A model generated the notes under the pieces. It saw nothing but the letters and a program-made list of their open reading frames with translations. It ran no database searches and was not told the origin of the DNA. The position numbers and the translations under genes are program-made. A DNA stretch of 35,166 bases, taken from positions 1 to 35,166 of the forward strand of contig JAUSBY010000014.1 in assembly GCA_030651765.1 (NCBI GenBank). Reading direction: 5' to 3'. Shown here one piece after another: positions 32,954 through 35,166 of the stretch. Every line of letters starts with the position of its first letter. The first letter of the stretch is position 1. Origin of the DNA: Coriobacteriia bacterium (GTDB taxonomy: Bacteria > Actinomycetota > Coriobacteriia > Anaerosomatales > Anaerosomataceae).

Positions 32954-33543
32954 TGGGTGTCACGACGGTCGTTCTCGCCGGCGTCGGTGGTCAGGGCACC
33001 ATCCTCGCCGGTGACGTGCTCGCCAAAGTGGCCGTGGCCGAGGGGCACGAGGTCAAGCTCTCGGAGGTCCACGGCATGGCGCAACGGGGTGGCTCGGTGG
33101 ATACCGTCGTGCGCTTCGGCGAGGAGGTCTTCTCTCCGGTGGTCGACAGAGGCATGGCCGATCACCTCATCGCGTTCGAGATCATCGAAGGGGCGCGCAC
33201 GCTGCCGTACCTGCGTCCCGGAGGCCGTCTCGTGGTCAACCGGCGCATGGTCGCGCCGCTGCCCGTACTCATCGGCGACCTGCCCGCTCCGGAAGACCTG
33301 GAGCAGGCGCTTGTCGCCGGGGGAGCAGTGTTGCTCGACGCCGAGGCGCTCGCGTGTGAGGCGGGGAGCCCGCGCTCGGCCAACGTCGTGTTGCTCGGCG
33401 CTGCCTCATACGGGCTGCCGTTCGCCGAGGCCACGTGGACATCGGTGATAGAGGAGCGTGTACCGCCGAAGACAGTGGAGGCCAACCTGCGGGCGTTCGC
33501 GCTCGGCAGGCACGCCTGCGCGGAAGGAGTCTGTGAGCTATGA
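32953..33543 (+). CDS. iorB: Indolepyruvate:ferredoxin oxidoreductase beta subunit
   Basis: A 196-residue gamma-type 2-oxoacid oxidoreductase subunit. It opens with VVLAGVGGQGTILAGDVLAK, the typical GGQG loop, then LSEVHGMAQRGGSVDTVVRF, the standard subunit-contact region, and SANVVLLGAASYGLPF later. It completes the IorAB enzyme. ATG at 32953 is preceded by GGAGGTG and overlaps the iorA stop. The downstream double-ACT gene overlaps its stop as ATGA, so all three are translationally coupled. Confidence 0.95.
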   Translation: MGVTTVVLAGVGGQGTILAGDVLAKVAVAEGHEVKLSEVHGMAQRGGSVDTVVRFGEEVFSPVVDRGMADHLIAFEIIEGARTLPYLRPGGRLVVNRRMVAPLPVLIGDLPAPEDLEQALVAGGAVLLDAEALACEAGSPRSANVVLLGAASYGLPFAEATWTSVIEERVPPKTVEANLRAFALGRHACAEGVCEL

Positions 33544-33974
33544 GCGCTCGTGCGGTCGTCCGGCAACTGTCGGTGTTCATCGCCAACGAATCGGGGAGGG
33601 TGAGCGAGGTCACCGGGCTGCTTGGCGACCACGAGATCAATATCCGCGGGTTCTCGGTCTCGGACACCGCCGAGTACGGGATCTTGCGGCTCGTGGTCGA
33701 CAGGCCCGAGGATGCGCTTGCGGTGTTGCGGGATGCAGGCTTCACCGTGCGTGAGGATGACGTCATCTGCATCGATCTGCCGGATCGTCCCGGCGGCCTT
33801 GCGAGCGTGCTCAAGATCGTCTCGGAGGCCGGCGTCAACATAGAGTACGTCTACTCGCTGGTCTCGACGTTCGTCGTGATCAACGTTGGGGACGTGGACC
33901 GCGCGCTGCACCTGCTGGGCGACCGGCCGGTGAAGTTGATGTCTCAGGAGGACATCACCGCGGTTCATCTGTAG
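33540..33974 (+). CDS. Double-ACT-domain protein linked to iorAB
   Basis: A 144-residue protein of two tandem ACT domains. The first has VVRQLSVFIANESGRVSEVT and INIRGFSVSDTAEYGILRLV; the second DLPDRPGGLASVLKIVSEAG and GVNIEYVYSLVSTF. Comparing by eye with the paaK-linked protein (16927-17361) shows clear paralogy: both have ..DTAE(F/Y)G..R, ..DRPGGLA..L and ..(I/V)N(V/I)EY.Y. The role is likely binding of an amino acid or aryl acid and control of, or reporting on, IorAB. The coupled start suggests stoichiometric production. The next gene, a binding lipoprotein, begins 71 bases later. Confidence 0.93.
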   Translation: MSARAVVRQLSVFIANESGRVSEVTGLLGDHEINIRGFSVSDTAEYGILRLVVDRPEDALAVLRDAGFTVREDDVICIDLPDRPGGLASVLKIVSEAGVNIEYVYSLVSTFVVINVGDVDRALHLLGDRPVKLMSQEDITAVHL

Positions 33975-34045
33975 GGTAGGGGCCCGTTATCGCATCGCTG
34001 GGGGGCGAAGCGGGCGCAATGACAGAGACGGAGAGGGTGAGGGAC

Positions 34046-35166
34046 ATGCACAAGCGGATGTGGGTCATGCTGGTGCTGGCGCTCGTTCTCGCGCTCGTCA
34101 GTGCGCCTTTGGGAGGCTGCACGGCAACGAGTGACGGGGACGAGACGCCGGCGGATGCGGGAGACGAACCGAAGGAGCCGTACGTCGTCGGCGCGGTTCT
34201 GTCGCTCACCGGGGCGCAGTCCGGCCTCGGCGGGCCCGAGAAGAACGCGATCGACATGGAGGTCGCGCGGATCAACGAGGAGGGTGGCATCAACGGCCAT
34301 CCTCTCGAGGTGATCATCGAGGACGACGCGAGCGACGTGGACCAGGCGATCGCGCGGACCACGAAGCTCATCGAGCAGGACGGTGTCGTGGCGATCATTG
34401 GCTCGACCGGCACCGGCCAGAGCATGGCGATGCGTGACGTCATCGACGCGGCGGGCATTCCGCAGGTGTCGCTGGCAGGCAGCCTCGTCATCACGAAGGA
34501 CTTCGACCCGCTCGTCTTCCAGACGCCGTGGTCCAATGCCCTCGTGGTGGACACGACCCTCGAGTACCTCAAGGCCGAGGGCCACACCAAGATCGGCCTC
34601 ATCACCGAGGACACAGGCTTTGGCAAGGACGGCCAGGCGCTCGTCAATGAGACAGCTGCCGACTACGGCCTCGAGGTCGTGAGCGACCAGGTCTTCAAGC
34701 CGGCCGATACGGACATGACCGGTCAGCTCACCGTGATCAAGGGCGCCGGTGCCGATGTGGTGCTCATGTGGTCGTCGGTCGCCGCGTCGTCGATCGTGCC
34801 CAAGAACATGGCGCAACTCGGTTTGGACATACCGCTCGTGGGCAGTCACGGTATCGCGCGGCAGGAGTTCGTCGACAGTGCGGCTGACGCTGCCGAAGGC
34901 GTCGTGATGTTCGCCGGCAAGATCCTGGCCCCCGAAGCGTACGGCGTCGGCAGCGAGAGCTATGAGGCCGCGACCGCGTTCATCGATCGCTACACCGAGA
35001 CCTACGGCGAGGCGCCGACGAACACCTTCGCAGGGCACGCCTACGACGGTCTGTATCTCGTGGTCGAGGCTCTGAAGAGGCTCGACGAGGGCTTCACCTC
35101 GGCAGACCTTCGTGACGAGATCGAGAAGACGAGTGGATTTGCCGGCATCGGCGGCGTGTTCACCTT
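34046..35166 (+). CDS. ABC transporter substrate-binding lipoprotein (LivJ-like), 3' end cut off
   Basis: At least 373 residues; the gene runs past the right edge. A lipoprotein signal peptide ends in LVSAPLGGC, with the lipobox cysteine at residue 25. After a charged linker, EPYVVGAVLSLTGAQSGLG, the KNAIDMEVARINEEGGINGH segment and IGSTGTGQSMAMRDVIDAAG are typical of the branched-chain amino acid (LivJ/LivK) periplasmic-binding fold; HAYDGLYLVVEALKRL is the usual late motif. Such proteins bind Leu/Ile/Val, aromatic acids or amides. Beside iorAB, an aromatic ligand is attractive but unproven. ATG at 34046 is chosen over 34019, because the shorter form starts right at the signal peptide. Permease and ATPase genes would be expected beyond the window. 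Confidence 0.88.
   Translation, partial: MHKRMWVMLVLALVLALVSAPLGGCTATSDGDETPADAGDEPKEPYVVGAVLSLTGAQSGLGGPEKNAIDMEVARINEEGGINGHPLEVIIEDDASDVDQAIARTTKLIEQDGVVAIIGSTGTGQSMAMRDVIDAAGIPQVSLAGSLVITKDFDPLVFQTPWSNALVVDTTLEYLKAEGHTKIGLITEDTGFGKDGQALVNETAADYGLEVVSDQVFKPADTDMTGQLTVIKGAGADVVLMWSSVAASSIVPKNMAQLGLDIPLVGSHGIARQEFVDSAADAAEGVVMFAGKILAPEAYGVGSESYEAATAFIDRYTETYGEAPTNTFAGHAYDGLYLVVEALKRLDEGFTSADLRDEIEKTSGFAGIGGVFT

Noticed and set aside
33982-34015. Hairpin between the second ACT gene and the binding-lipoprotein gene
   Set aside because: Only five plus three base pairs with a large internal loop and no T-run; too weak to call a terminator.

Overview
The window is about 35 kb of dense, GC-rich bacterial chromosome. 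Many genes start with GTG, neighbouring genes often overlap at ATGA, GTGA or TGATG, and no rRNA, tRNA, CRISPR array, transposase or phage gene is visible. Gene content points to a deep-branching, anaerobic actinobacterium (Coriobacteriia or an Anaerosomatales-like group would fit). The evidence is a GarA/OdhI-type FHA gene directly followed by an FtsR-type MerR gene near gcv genes (a mycobacterial and corynebacterial arrangement), an RsiG-like protein, an oxygen-sensitive type of 2-oxoacid:ferredoxin oxidoreductase (IorAB), and the split glycine decarboxylase GcvPA/GcvPB. The lineage is inferred; no marker gene settles it.

Layout. Positions 1-4685 (minus strand) hold a large ATP-binding LuxR regulator of the MalT type, followed by a small conserved protein, two DUF4386-type membrane proteins and the start of a CPBP-type membrane protease. 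Positions 4904-6292 (minus) pair a dual-specificity-type phosphatase with a YegS/DgkB-type lipid kinase. Positions 6462-8029 (plus) carry small proteins of stress-associated families: CsbD, a possible winged-helix protein behind a palindromic promoter, a 47-residue membrane peptide and a YggT-like protein. Positions 8246-15575 (plus) are an envelope block: MltG, a CorA transporter, a CDP-alcohol phosphatidyltransferase, a sugar nucleotidyltransferase/phosphomannomutase fusion and a VanW/G5 protein. Positions 15622-17361 encode a phenylacetate-CoA-ligase-type enzyme with a double-ACT protein. A short minus-strand unit (17343-18579) encodes an orphan prepilin and a membrane protein with a degenerate GGDEF domain.

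Positions 18768-25155 carry a D,D-carboxypeptidase and a full glycine cleavage set without lpd (gcvT, gcvH, gcvPA, gcvPB), ending in a LipM-type octanoyltransferase that probably modifies GcvH. A new promoter then starts a regulatory run: RsiG-like c-di-GMP anti-sigma candidate, an unknown 86-residue protein, a zinc-ribbon FHA protein, an FtsR-type MerR protein, a PD-(D/E)XK-like protein, hpt and apt. At 29.8-30.0 kb two secreted coiled-coil cell-wall proteins diverge from back-to-back promoters. The window closes with iorA, iorB, a second double-ACT protein and a LivJ-type binding lipoprotein that runs off the end.

The best leads are the RsiG-like protein with an E-S-R-H-D version of the c-di-GMP motif, the GarA-like protein with a zinc ribbon in front of its Thr-Thr motif, and the two paralogous double-ACT proteins, each attached to a different step of aryl-acid metabolism.
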